From Paraprevotella clara YIT 11840 (lineage in GTDB: Bacteria > Bacteroidota > Bacteroidia > Bacteroidales > Bacteroidaceae), in assembly GCF_000233955.1 (NCBI RefSeq), contig NZ_JH376616.1:62001-126000 (forward strand): DNA of 64,000 nt, in the 5' to 3' direction. The notes under the pieces were generated by a model. It was not told where the DNA came from and made no database searches. It worked only from the letters and a program-made list of their open reading frames with translations. Of the stretch, positions 28,262 through 36,562 are shown piece after piece. The stretch's first letter is position 1. The number at the start of each line of letters is the position of its first letter. The translations under genes and the position numbers were made by a program.

Positions 28262-29926
28262 TTATTTTCCCCTACGTTGCTTCGCTTTATGCAAAGCGAT
28301 ATCGTAAGCTTGATAATAGTATCGGATAAAATGCTTCCACAAAGCATGTTCCGATATGTCGGCAGCTTTATGGCGTATCTTTTCCGCTTCTTGCGGTGTG
28401 AAAGCAGCATAAGCTGTCACGGCATCTTTAATAGCGTCTGCCACTTCGGAAGAATTATAATCCGTCCGCCGTACGACTTGTACGCCATCGGTCAGTTCTC
28501 CATCTTTTCCCAACAACTGATTTACCCATAATCCGAAACCGGACAGATTGGTTGTAATGCACGGTACGTGGAAAGCCACACTTTCCAATGGCGTGTACCC
28601 CCACGGCTCATAATAAGAAGCATAGACGGTGAGATCCATTCCAATCAACAAATCATAGTAATGCATATTAAAAATACCGTCTGCTCCATCTAAGTAACAA
28701 GGAACGAATATCACCTTTACCTTATCGTCCGGCAGATTCCACATGTTGTATCGTTTCATGTAATCAATGACCTGGTCATGGGACATCTCATGTAGCCAAT
28801 GGGTCAATAAGGGCCATTCCAACGGCGTGTCACAGGTCTTTCCTGAAGCAAGCCTTTCCTTTAAATCCTCACGGGGACAACAAACCCATCCGGGAACCTG
28901 TACAAAAGCCAGCACTTTACGCGTTAAATCCTTATTCCTCAAAGAACGGTTCATGGCTTCCATATACAAGTCAATACCCTTATTGCGAAACTCATACCGC
29001 CCGCTGGTCGAAATAATCATCACATCGTCATCGAATTCCGTACCCAACAATGCACCTGCCACTTCACGCAACTTACGACGAGCCTCTCGGCGCTTACGGG
29101 CAAACTGAGCTTTCGACGGAACGAAATCCTTTTCAAAACCATTCATCAGGACCACATCGGCCGGTTTGTCCAATAATTCCGCACACTCCCGGTTCGTCAC
29201 CTCGCTCACAGTGGTAAAACAGTCCACATGATGAGCTGTTTCGCGCTCAATGGAATGCTTGGACTGTACATTCAGCTCCTGTGCCATCTGATTCCCATTG
29301 TATGCGAACAAATATTCATAAAGCGGTTTATGGTTCCCGGCAATGGAACGTCCGATGGTCGTAGCATGTGTCGTAAATATAGTGGCAACCTCCGGAACAT
29401 GCTTCTGAATATACAAAGCCCCCAAGCCTGTCATCCACTCGTGAGCCTGATAAACGACATGTTCACATTGCCCCTTTAAAACATGATTATAATAGCTTTC
29501 GACGACCAGTCCGGCTGCATAAGAAAACATAGACGCTTCATCGTAGTCGCCATAAGCGTGAAGCGAATCTACTCCGTAGTCTTCCCATAAGCGGGTATAT
29601 ATATCGTTTTTTATAGCAAAGTAAGGTTGGAAATCCACCAAAACCGCAATGGGGTGCCCCGGAACATTCCACCGGCCTATTCGTACGTGCAAATTTTCAT
29701 TTTCAGCCGTATCTCTCCAAGATTTCAACAAGCTTGCATCTTCTTCGAAAAGCGGGTTCTCTTTCTCTTTCCACACATCCGGACCGATAAACATGATGTG
29801 ATCTTTCAATTTATCTTGTAATGTCTTTGCCCGAGTGGATAATACCGTATAAATACCGCCTACCTTATTACAAACCTCCCAACTCGACTCAAAAATAAAA
29901 TTAGGAACATACACTTCTCTACTCAT
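28262..29926 (-). CDS. Glycogen synthase, GT3-like
   Basis: 554 residues from the ATG at 29926 (MSREVYVPNFIFESSWEVCNKVGG would begin here); the longer frame upstream crosses the promoter. VCNKVGGIYTVLSTRA is the sugar-nucleotide loop of eukaryote-type GT3 synthases. ATIFTTHATTIGRSIAGN, ISTSGRYEFRNKGIDLY and ASYYEPWGYTPLESVAFHVPC complete the family pattern. Elongates alpha-1,4-glucan from UDP- (or ADP-) glucose. Paired with glgP, as in other Bacteroidales. Confidence 0.9.
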   Translation of the reverse strand: MSREVYVPNFIFESSWEVCNKVGGIYTVLSTRAKTLQDKLKDHIMFIGPDVWKEKENPLFEEDASLLKSWRDTAENENLHVRIGRWNVPGHPIAVLVDFQPYFAIKNDIYTRLWEDYGVDSLHAYGDYDEASMFSYAAGLVVESYYNHVLKGQCEHVVYQAHEWMTGLGALYIQKHVPEVATIFTTHATTIGRSIAGNHKPLYEYLFAYNGNQMAQELNVQSKHSIERETAHHVDCFTTVSEVTNRECAELLDKPADVVLMNGFEKDFVPSKAQFARKRREARRKLREVAGALLGTEFDDDVMIISTSGRYEFRNKGIDLYMEAMNRSLRNKDLTRKVLAFVQVPGWVCCPREDLKERLASGKTCDTPLEWPLLTHWLHEMSHDQVIDYMKRYNMWNLPDDKVKVIFVPCYLDGADGIFNMHYYDLLIGMDLTVYASYYEPWGYTPLESVAFHVPCITTNLSGFGLWVNQLLGKDGELTDGVQVVRRTDYNSSEVADAIKDAVTAYAAFTPQEAEKIRHKAADISEHALWKHFIRYYYQAYDIALHKAKQRRGK

Positions 29927-29950
29927 TTCTAACCTTTTATAAAACAAAGG

Positions 29951-29958
29951 CAAAGGTA
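29951..29958 (-). promoter_or_regulatory. -7 promoter element of the glycogen operon
   Basis: TACCTTTG on the - strand, 25 bases before the synthase start, matches TAnnTTTG. It supports the chosen start codon, because an upstream start would lie before the promoter. Confidence 0.6.
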
Positions 29959-30139
29959 CGAAATTTACAGTAATCCCGAAAGGAAATGGCCTGTTATTAA
30001 ACACATTTCATTAAAAATATTTTATAATCATAGAGAGTTGTTTGCAAACACAAGGGATAGAAAGAGTATATTCAAAAAAAACATTAAACCGTTTGGCATA
30101 CTGACGAACATGATTTACCTTTAAATAAAAGTTACACGT

Positions 30140-30556
30140 ATGATGAAAAAATATATCGTTACTTGTCTCATTGGTTTATGTACGGGTCTCACTACAGCCC
30201 GTTCTCCATTTAAATGCACGCTTTACGACCGTGAAAACAAAATTTATCTTCATTTGGACTTGTATGAAGAAAGCATCAATGTACCGGGAATGGAAATGTT
30301 CGGTCCCATGAACGGATATATGAACGGAAACGTGTACGGTATATGGATGATTACTTCTTCCAAGATTGAAAATGAGAAAACCGCCACATTCAGGCTGTCC
30401 AATGATTTGGGTTCGGAAACACAAGAAGTCAAACTGACGGTAGAAAACGATTCCACATACTTGTTGGAACAGCAAGGGGGGACGGTTATCAAAAAGGTCG
30501 TAAACAAGAAACTGGTCAAAATACCACGCAACTTGACATTCAACCTCCAACGATAG
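30140..30556 (+). CDS. Small secreted protein of unknown function
   Basis: 138 residues with a clear signal peptide (MKKYIVTCLIGLCTGLTTA). The mature part reads like a compact beta-rich domain (KIYLHLDLYEESINVPG, ATFRLSNDLGSETQEVKLTVEND) and has no cysteine in a lipobox. No family was recognised. Monocistronic, divergent from the glycogen operon, with a terminator directly behind it. Confidence 0.7.
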   Translation: MMKKYIVTCLIGLCTGLTTARSPFKCTLYDRENKIYLHLDLYEESINVPGMEMFGPMNGYMNGNVYGIWMITSSKIENEKTATFRLSNDLGSETQEVKLTVENDSTYLLEQQGGTVIKKVVNKKLVKIPRNLTFNLQR

Positions 30557-30567
30557 AATCTACAAAA

Positions 30568-30607
30568 AAACAGGAAAAGCCTTATTTAAAGTCTCTTCCT
30601 GTTTTTC
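30568..30607. terminator. Bidirectional terminator between 30140 gene and DUF4923 gene
   Basis: ACAGGAA pairs with TTCCTGT, with A-rich and T-rich flanks on the two sides, between convergent genes. Confidence 0.75.
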
Positions 30608-30621
30608 TGTAACAAACCGGA

Positions 30622-31284
30622 TTACTTCTTCTTGAATTGGAATCCTAATTGCATGCCATCGTATCCGCTGGCAATATTACCGATCATGTTCAGTGTACTA
30701 TTACCGGTCATTGTCGTTATATTCGTCAAGAAGTCGAGCAATTTATCCGCCTTGAAAGTGATTTGCATCTCGTTGCCCTTCAACGCAAGGTTTGCTGTGA
30801 CCGGACGGCTCAACAATCCTTTGCGCTTCAAGGTTATTTCATTGTCTTGGACAGTATAAGTTCCCGTTGAATTCCGTGACCCGATGGTCATGGTATATGT
30901 ACTATCTCCGTCGAACGAAATATCAACTTTGCCTTCCTCGAAACCGATTTTAGCGAGATACTTCTGCAACGTTTTCTCCGCAGTATTCGTCATCAGGCTT
31001 CCCCCGGCTTTCTTCAAGAGGTTAGAGGATTCGAACACCACAGCCGGGCTTTCATACGTCCAGTCTCCTTTCAAACTCGAATTTTCCACTTTGGCTGTCC
31101 CAATCAGATTCTGGAATATAGATCCCAAGACATTACCCTTCTCTTCTGTTTCGGTTTGTTGGGTTTCCGTCCCCTTATTACCCCCCAACACATTCTTCAA
31201 CAAGTTACCCAACTGCGCAGATGCAGTCGTGGTAAACAACAGACCGCAACAAACTACAATCCATTTCAAACTCAATTTTTTCAT
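30622..31284 (-). CDS. DUF4923 family secreted protein (lipocalin-like)
   Basis: 220 residues. Signal peptide ends at TTTASAQ. LKGDWTYESPAVVFESSNLLKKAGG and YLAKIGFEEGKVDISFDGDSTYTMTIG are characteristic of the Bacteroidales DUF4923 family, predicted to fold as a lipocalin-like barrel in the periplasm or envelope. Function unknown. Precedes the metallopeptidase gene stop by 21 bases, so it may be in the same transcript as the upstream gene. Confidence 0.85.
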   Translation of the reverse strand: MKKLSLKWIVVCCGLLFTTTASAQLGNLLKNVLGGNKGTETQQTETEEKGNVLGSIFQNLIGTAKVENSSLKGDWTYESPAVVFESSNLLKKAGGSLMTNTAEKTLQKYLAKIGFEEGKVDISFDGDSTYTMTIGSRNSTGTYTVQDNEITLKRKGLLSRPVTANLALKGNEMQITFKADKLLDFLTNITTMTGNSTLNMIGNIASGYDGMQLGFQFKKK

Positions 31285-31305
31285 TTTGCTTTATTTTATC
31301 GGTTT

Positions 31306-33261
31306 TCATTTAACAACTATCTTGACGGCCTTACCCTCCGTACGCAGGATGTATATGCCCGGATTAAGGTTAAGCATTTCTTCCCGTGAACGGGCAAGCA
31401 ACACGCCGTGCAGAGAATAGACCTCTACACTGGCTCCACCTTCCGCACTCACTTGCCGTACGGCATCCGCAGGTAATTGGACATAGCCGTAACCGGAAAA
31501 CTCCGAATCTTCGTATTCATCGTCCAATGCCGAAACGCCATAGGCATACGACTGATATCCGGTATCGTCCAACCGGACTGTGCAACAGGTTTCACTAAGA
31601 GAGTCGGCAACGAATACCGGATGCTCGGTCCACTGCCCATCACCGGAAATTCCGTACACTTTCACAGTATAAAACGTAGCGTTCTCCGAAGGACTCCAAC
31701 TGAATTTAAAGCTATTTGAAGCCACCTCCACAGCCGTTTCCACTACCGGAGCCTTCAACCGGCCCTTAGGCATATACTTCAATACGATGTCCCCGTTCTC
31801 CAACTCCCGGATTTGGGTAATAGGTTTGTTCATCCACGTTCCTGTGAAAACAAGTGATGCCGGTGTAGTCTCATTTGTCAGGGCTGTATTTCCCTCCGTT
31901 CCGGGATAAGGTTGTCCTCCCAATGCGTTCAGCAAATCAGCCGAACTTTCTGCATTGTACGGACCTACATAGCGGTTATTGGCCGGAATGAAACTCATAC
32001 GTTGATGTGTGGCATTCGTATTCAGCATATTGTTCTTCCATGCCGTCTCATCATAGTCGACATGCACCACCAACATTCCATGTCCCAACTTCATCAATCC
32101 ATTGTCCCAACCCACGTGCTGACGGTTCTCCAATACGTAATACTCATCCGGATTTGCCTCATTGACGACTTTATAGCCTACCCCACCCGCTTCCAACGGA
32201 CGTAATCTGACCGTAGTACTATGTTCCAACACCGTCAGCGGACGCCAACCCAACAAGTCGCGTTCGTATGCAGTCAAACCACAAGGTGTCTTTCCATTGT
32301 CGCAATAATTACCGGAATCCATCAACGACCAATATGACATGCCCAATGCGGTATAGTTCGTATCATATTCGTCCGGCAAGCCTAAAGCATGAGACACTTC
32401 ATGGCACATTGTACCGATACCCGAAGGCTGATTGCCCGAACTGCCTTTTGAAAGTTCACTGCAACACGCTGTCACGGACACCGTAACCCCATTAATCGTC
32501 ATCGGGCGGATCATCTCTTTCGGCCAAATGGCATCTTCCGTCACTCCGGGATCCGATTCCGGTAAACCGGCATATATGAAAAAGGCCAAATCCACAGTGC
32601 CGTTTCCATCATTATCGAACCGCGTTTTAAAATCAGAAACCAAAGTCGTGGCCTGTTCCAAAGCCTCGCTGCAAAATTCTGAAAAACGAATATCTTTGGC
32701 ACCCGATGGCGAATTTTCTCCATAATAAGCCATCGGCTTGTCCAATGTCACCGGGCCGATCACTTCAAACTCCGGAAGAAACAGACTGTCGCTTTGTTGG
32801 GCAAAGTAATCGCGTACAGCCCCTCTGCTGCCAGCCCCCGTGTACAAGATGCCGTCTCTCGTCCCGTTGCAATACTTATCATAATAATCGGCTATTCCCT
32901 TTGCCGTTTCCGCTACCGTGAGCTTTTCATCGCTGAAGTTTACCAGTATGACCGGTATCCGAGGACTTCCCAATGGCTTTATCGCCACCCTATCCTGGGA
33001 GCTTGCCCTCATAGCACGTACGGTCGCTGTTTTCTCTTTATCCCGTAGCCGCAATGAAGTTACACGAAAACGCCCGGTTTCCTCCTTTTCTACCAAAAAG
33101 CCCTCCTCATTCACATAATAACTTCGATATTCGTCACCGCAAAAACGGATATTCTGAAACGTACCGTCACTCATTTGAGCACGGAATACATGAAAACGGG
33201 CGGGGACAGCATAAATTTGTGCAGACAGCGTCAAAAGCCCCAAAATATGCAGTAATCTCAT
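31306..33261 (-). CDS. M6-family metallopeptidase with T9SS sorting domain
   Basis: 651 residues from the ATG at 33261, which begins the signal peptide MRLLHILGLLTLSAQIYA. The zinc site HEVSH at residues 287-291 extends to HALGLPDEYD, typical of immune inhibitor A/M6 peptidases. A fibronectin-like domain (APVVETAVEVASNSFKFSWSPSENAT, split by strands) follows. The end (SVEVYSLHGVLLARS ... GIYILRTEGKAVKIVVK) is a type A T9SS C-terminal domain. A secreted protease, probably surface-exposed or released; substrate unknown. Confidence 0.9.
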   Translation of the reverse strand: MRLLHILGLLTLSAQIYAVPARFHVFRAQMSDGTFQNIRFCGDEYRSYYVNEEGFLVEKEETGRFRVTSLRLRDKEKTATVRAMRASSQDRVAIKPLGSPRIPVILVNFSDEKLTVAETAKGIADYYDKYCNGTRDGILYTGAGSRGAVRDYFAQQSDSLFLPEFEVIGPVTLDKPMAYYGENSPSGAKDIRFSEFCSEALEQATTLVSDFKTRFDNDGNGTVDLAFFIYAGLPESDPGVTEDAIWPKEMIRPMTINGVTVSVTACCSELSKGSSGNQPSGIGTMCHEVSHALGLPDEYDTNYTALGMSYWSLMDSGNYCDNGKTPCGLTAYERDLLGWRPLTVLEHSTTVRLRPLEAGGVGYKVVNEANPDEYYVLENRQHVGWDNGLMKLGHGMLVVHVDYDETAWKNNMLNTNATHQRMSFIPANNRYVGPYNAESSADLLNALGGQPYPGTEGNTALTNETTPASLVFTGTWMNKPITQIRELENGDIVLKYMPKGRLKAPVVETAVEVASNSFKFSWSPSENATFYTVKVYGISGDGQWTEHPVFVADSLSETCCTVRLDDTGYQSYAYGVSALDDEYEDSEFSGYGYVQLPADAVRQVSAEGGASVEVYSLHGVLLARSREEMLNLNPGIYILRTEGKAVKIVVK

Positions 33262-33280
33262 AAAATCTTCATTTGTAGGG

Positions 33281-33288
33281 CAAAAGTA
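33281..33288 (-). promoter_or_regulatory. -7 element of the M6 peptidase gene
   Basis: TACTTTTG on the - strand fits TAnnTTTG, 20 bases before the chosen start codon. Confidence 0.55.
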
Positions 33289-33362
33289 CAAAACTTTTTT
33301 ATGATTCTTTCATCATAGACTTTTTTTCTTTCACAGAAATTCACAAGCCCCACAAGAATACT

Positions 33363-34358
33363 TCATTCATCGGACTCCACTGTTTCTGCATTGAGGAGTC
33401 CCTGTGCCTCGGCATTCAGATAAAAACGGCTCCGACTCAAACGCTCTTTCTCATCTTGCATAGCCTTAGCATAAAGTTCTCCGATGATGCCGTCCGCCAA
33501 ACCTATGGTAGGTACATACACGTAGTCCGAATGAATGCAGTCGGCAATAATCAGGAATATTTCTGCCGCCGGAACGATCACATCAGCCCGGTCCGGTTTC
33601 AGCCCGAAACGATCCATACGCTCTTCTACCGACAGCGGTTGCAGGTCGTTATGCAAACTACGTAAGGACGTAATCGGCAATTTAAGTTCTTTCTTACTTT
33701 TTTCTTCCGCCAAACGGAACAATTTATTGATGTTGCCCCCGCTACCTATAATATTAATAGGTCCGTAATTGGCATACATACCTGCCATATCCGCTTTAAG
33801 CCCGTCTACAATCCCATCTTTTACCGCACGGTTCAACAACCGGATCGTACCGATGTTATAGCTCATGGAACCCACCAACCGGCCTTGGTGTATCAAAGTG
33901 ATTTCCGTACTTCCTCCCCCCACATCTACATACATAAAGGTTCCTTCCTTATTGGGAAGTTTCTCTATATGGTTTCCATACAGGATACCGGCTTCTTCTT
34001 TCCCTTCGATTAAATCAATGCGTATCCCCGTCTTCTTTTCTATCTTCTTGATCAAGGCCTTGCCGTTCTTAGCGTCGCGCATGGCGCTCGTAGCGCACGC
34101 CCGATAATCCACCACATCGTACATACGCATCATCTGCTTGAACCCCTTGATCATGCGCATCATCATTTCGGCACGCTCTTTCCCGATCTTACCCTTCGAG
34201 AACACATCCATTCCCAGACGCAAAGGATAACGGATGAACAACACTTTCCTGAACTTTGTTTCTCCCAAAGGATTATGATCGATGTTCTTAATCAATAACC
34301 GGGCGGCATTCGTACCGATGTCGATAGCCGCAAAATTCATTCCTTCCATCATAGTCAT
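33363..34358 (-). CDS. ppx: Ppx/GppA-type exopolyphosphatase
   Basis: 331 residues. Degrades polyphosphate from the ends or hydrolyses pppGpp. FAAIDIGTNAARLLI is the actin-like phosphate-1 loop, FMYVDVGGGSTEITLI the second phosphate loop, and IIGSGGNINKLF the adenosine motif. The start overlaps the end of ppk by 4 bases (ATGA type), showing a translationally coupled ppk-ppx pair. Confidence 0.92.
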   Translation of the reverse strand: MTMMEGMNFAAIDIGTNAARLLIKNIDHNPLGETKFRKVLFIRYPLRLGMDVFSKGKIGKERAEMMMRMIKGFKQMMRMYDVVDYRACATSAMRDAKNGKALIKKIEKKTGIRIDLIEGKEEAGILYGNHIEKLPNKEGTFMYVDVGGGSTEITLIHQGRLVGSMSYNIGTIRLLNRAVKDGIVDGLKADMAGMYANYGPINIIGSGGNINKLFRLAEEKSKKELKLPITSLRSLHNDLQPLSVEERMDRFGLKPDRADVIVPAAEIFLIIADCIHSDYVYVPTIGLADGIIGELYAKAMQDEKERLSRSRFYLNAEAQGLLNAETVESDE

Positions 34359-36448
34359 TCGTTACTTTTATCGTTTTGCTTTTCCGCCACTTGCTTGGCG
34401 TAATAATCATATAACCGTTCCTGTGAGCGGAATGCTTCCGCACCCTCTGTTCCCTCGTAAAACATATTATGCCCCGTCCCGTCTACGATACGCCCTTTCC
34501 GGTTGTCCATCATGCCCCATTCCACAATCCGCTTCAATTCGGCACGAACGGCCGGATTGTAAACCGGAGCCATCACTTCTATCCGATGGTCCAGATTACG
34601 GGGCATCCAGTCGGCACTCCCTATAAAATACCGTTCGTCCCCTCCGTTGCAGAAAATGAGAATCCGGCTATGTTCCAGATAACGGTCTATGATTCCGTGA
34701 ATACGGATATGGTCGCTTTTCCCTTGTATTCCTGTCACTAACGCACAATTCCCTCTCACGAGCAAATCGACCTCCACTCCGGCTGCAGACGCATCATACA
34801 GTTTCCTCACGACATCTTCATCCGTGATATGGTTGATTTTAACCTTTATATAAGCTTCCTTTCCTTGCTTTTTATTTTTGATTTCCGTCTGTATCATAGC
34901 CAGAATATTCTTTTTCATGATATTCGGCGAAACCAGCAATTCTTTGAACTTCACAGGAAGAAAAGGTTTTTCTATGAAACGGAACACATTCGCCACATCC
35001 TTTACAATAGCAGGGGCGGCCGTCATCAACATGCAGTCCGTATAGATTCGGGCGTTTCCTTCGTGAAAGTTCCCGGTTCCGATGCAGGCAATGTCGCGTC
35101 CGCCACTCATCTCCACCCATAACAGTTTGGAATGTACCTTCAGCCCCTCCACACCGAAAATGACGTTGATGCCCGCATCTTTCATACGCTTGCTCCATTT
35201 TATATTGCTGGATTCGTCGAAACGCGCCAACAGCTCGATTACCACCGTCACTTTCTTCCCGTTTTTAGCCGCAGCAATCAGAGCTTCCACGACCTTACTG
35301 TCTTTAGCCAAACGGTAAAGAGTAGTCTTGATAGATTTGACACGTGGGGAAATTGCGGCCTCGCACAGCAACTGGATATAATGGTCGAAAGAATGATAAG
35401 GCACATGCAGGAAACGGTCTTCTTCACGAATCAGGTCCAACATGCTTCGTGCACCGGCAAACTCCGGTAAAAGCAACGGTTTCCATGCCGGATATTTCAA
35501 ATCGCCACGGCCGCAATCCGGAAACTTCATCAGGTCTTTATGGTTCTGGTAACGTCCGCCGGACAAGGTCGTATCGAATTTGTCGAGCGACAGGTTCAGC
35601 ATAATCTTGCGGTATAAATCCTTCGGCATGGAAGCATCGAAAACAATCCTCAGGGGCTGACCGTTCTTACGGCTTTTCACCGCACGCTGCACCCGCTGCA
35701 ATGTCCCGGCATCCGACTCATTATCCAATTCCATCTCCGCATCCTTCGTGAACTTGAAAGAATAAGCTTCGAAATGATCATAGTCCACGCTGACAAATAT
35801 CATAGGCAGGCAATACCTTATCACATCATCAATATACATGATATAATGCGTATCGTCTTCCACCGGAAGTTCGAGAAAACGACCGAACTTCTCCACCGGA
35901 ACCCTGATAAGCGCATATTCTTTCTTAGGCTTTTTAGCTTCGTCATACCAACGGGTCAGTTTCACGGCCAAATAAATCGTATCGTCGGATTCATTAGCCA
36001 ACCGCTCTGCCTGCGACAGCCATATCGGATTGGTAAATCCGGCCAGACTGTTCCGGAAATACTGGCGGATAAAAGACTGCTGCGCCTCGTTCAACTGTTT
36101 TTCATTGACAAGACGAATTTTCTCTTTTTCCAACTCTTTTGTCAACTGCCCGACAACATGTCCAAACTCTTTATTATACCGGTTATTCAACTTGTTGATG
36201 ACCTTGATGGTATGACGGGCTTCTTCTATCTGGGACTTCATTTGCTTCACGTCGCTCTCGGCAATACGCGTCAGCGTAGCCATCCGGACACGGAAAAACT
36301 CATCCAGATTATTGCTATATATCCCCATAAAACCCAAGCGTTCCAATAAGGGAACCGATGTGTTCTGGGCTTCTTGAAGGATTCTGTAGTTAAAATACAT
36401 CCAACTTACGTCACGCGGAATGACGTCTATCGACTTTTTGGGTTCCAT
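34355..36448 (-). CDS. ppk1: Polyphosphate kinase 1
   Basis: 697 residues from the ATG at 36448, giving EPKKSIDVIPRDVSWMYFN, the usual start of PPK1; the upstream extension is AT-rich and spans a terminator. Polymerises the gamma phosphate of ATP into polyphosphate. GLKVHSKLLWVE and GTGNFHEGNARIYTD contain the catalytic phospholipase D-like histidines; SADWMPRNLDHRIEV lies near the end. Slightly divergent from the E. coli enzyme in length but complete. Coupled to ppx. Confidence 0.95.
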   Translation of the reverse strand: MEPKKSIDVIPRDVSWMYFNYRILQEAQNTSVPLLERLGFMGIYSNNLDEFFRVRMATLTRIAESDVKQMKSQIEEARHTIKVINKLNNRYNKEFGHVVGQLTKELEKEKIRLVNEKQLNEAQQSFIRQYFRNSLAGFTNPIWLSQAERLANESDDTIYLAVKLTRWYDEAKKPKKEYALIRVPVEKFGRFLELPVEDDTHYIMYIDDVIRYCLPMIFVSVDYDHFEAYSFKFTKDAEMELDNESDAGTLQRVQRAVKSRKNGQPLRIVFDASMPKDLYRKIMLNLSLDKFDTTLSGGRYQNHKDLMKFPDCGRGDLKYPAWKPLLLPEFAGARSMLDLIREEDRFLHVPYHSFDHYIQLLCEAAISPRVKSIKTTLYRLAKDSKVVEALIAAAKNGKKVTVVIELLARFDESSNIKWSKRMKDAGINVIFGVEGLKVHSKLLWVEMSGGRDIACIGTGNFHEGNARIYTDCMLMTAAPAIVKDVANVFRFIEKPFLPVKFKELLVSPNIMKKNILAMIQTEIKNKKQGKEAYIKVKINHITDEDVVRKLYDASAAGVEVDLLVRGNCALVTGIQGKSDHIRIHGIIDRYLEHSRILIFCNGGDERYFIGSADWMPRNLDHRIEVMAPVYNPAVRAELKRIVEWGMMDNRKGRIVDGTGHNMFYEGTEGAEAFRSQERLYDYYAKQVAEKQNDKSNE

Positions 36449-36508
36449 ACGCGATTCATTAAAATGCGATACGACAAATATAGAATAAATATGATAAATA
36501 ATAAAAGC

Positions 36509-36546
36509 TTCTAACCGGAATTTTATAAATAAAAATCCGGTTAGAA
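36509..36546 (-). terminator. Terminator between the phosphate transporter and ppk
   Basis: TTCTAACCGG (36509-36518) pairs with CCGGTTAGAA (36537-36546), with further A/T pairs inside. It sits directly behind the transporter stop and in front of ppk, suggesting separate or attenuated transcription. Confidence 0.75.
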
Positions 36547-36562
36547 AACTTTTCAAGGCAGG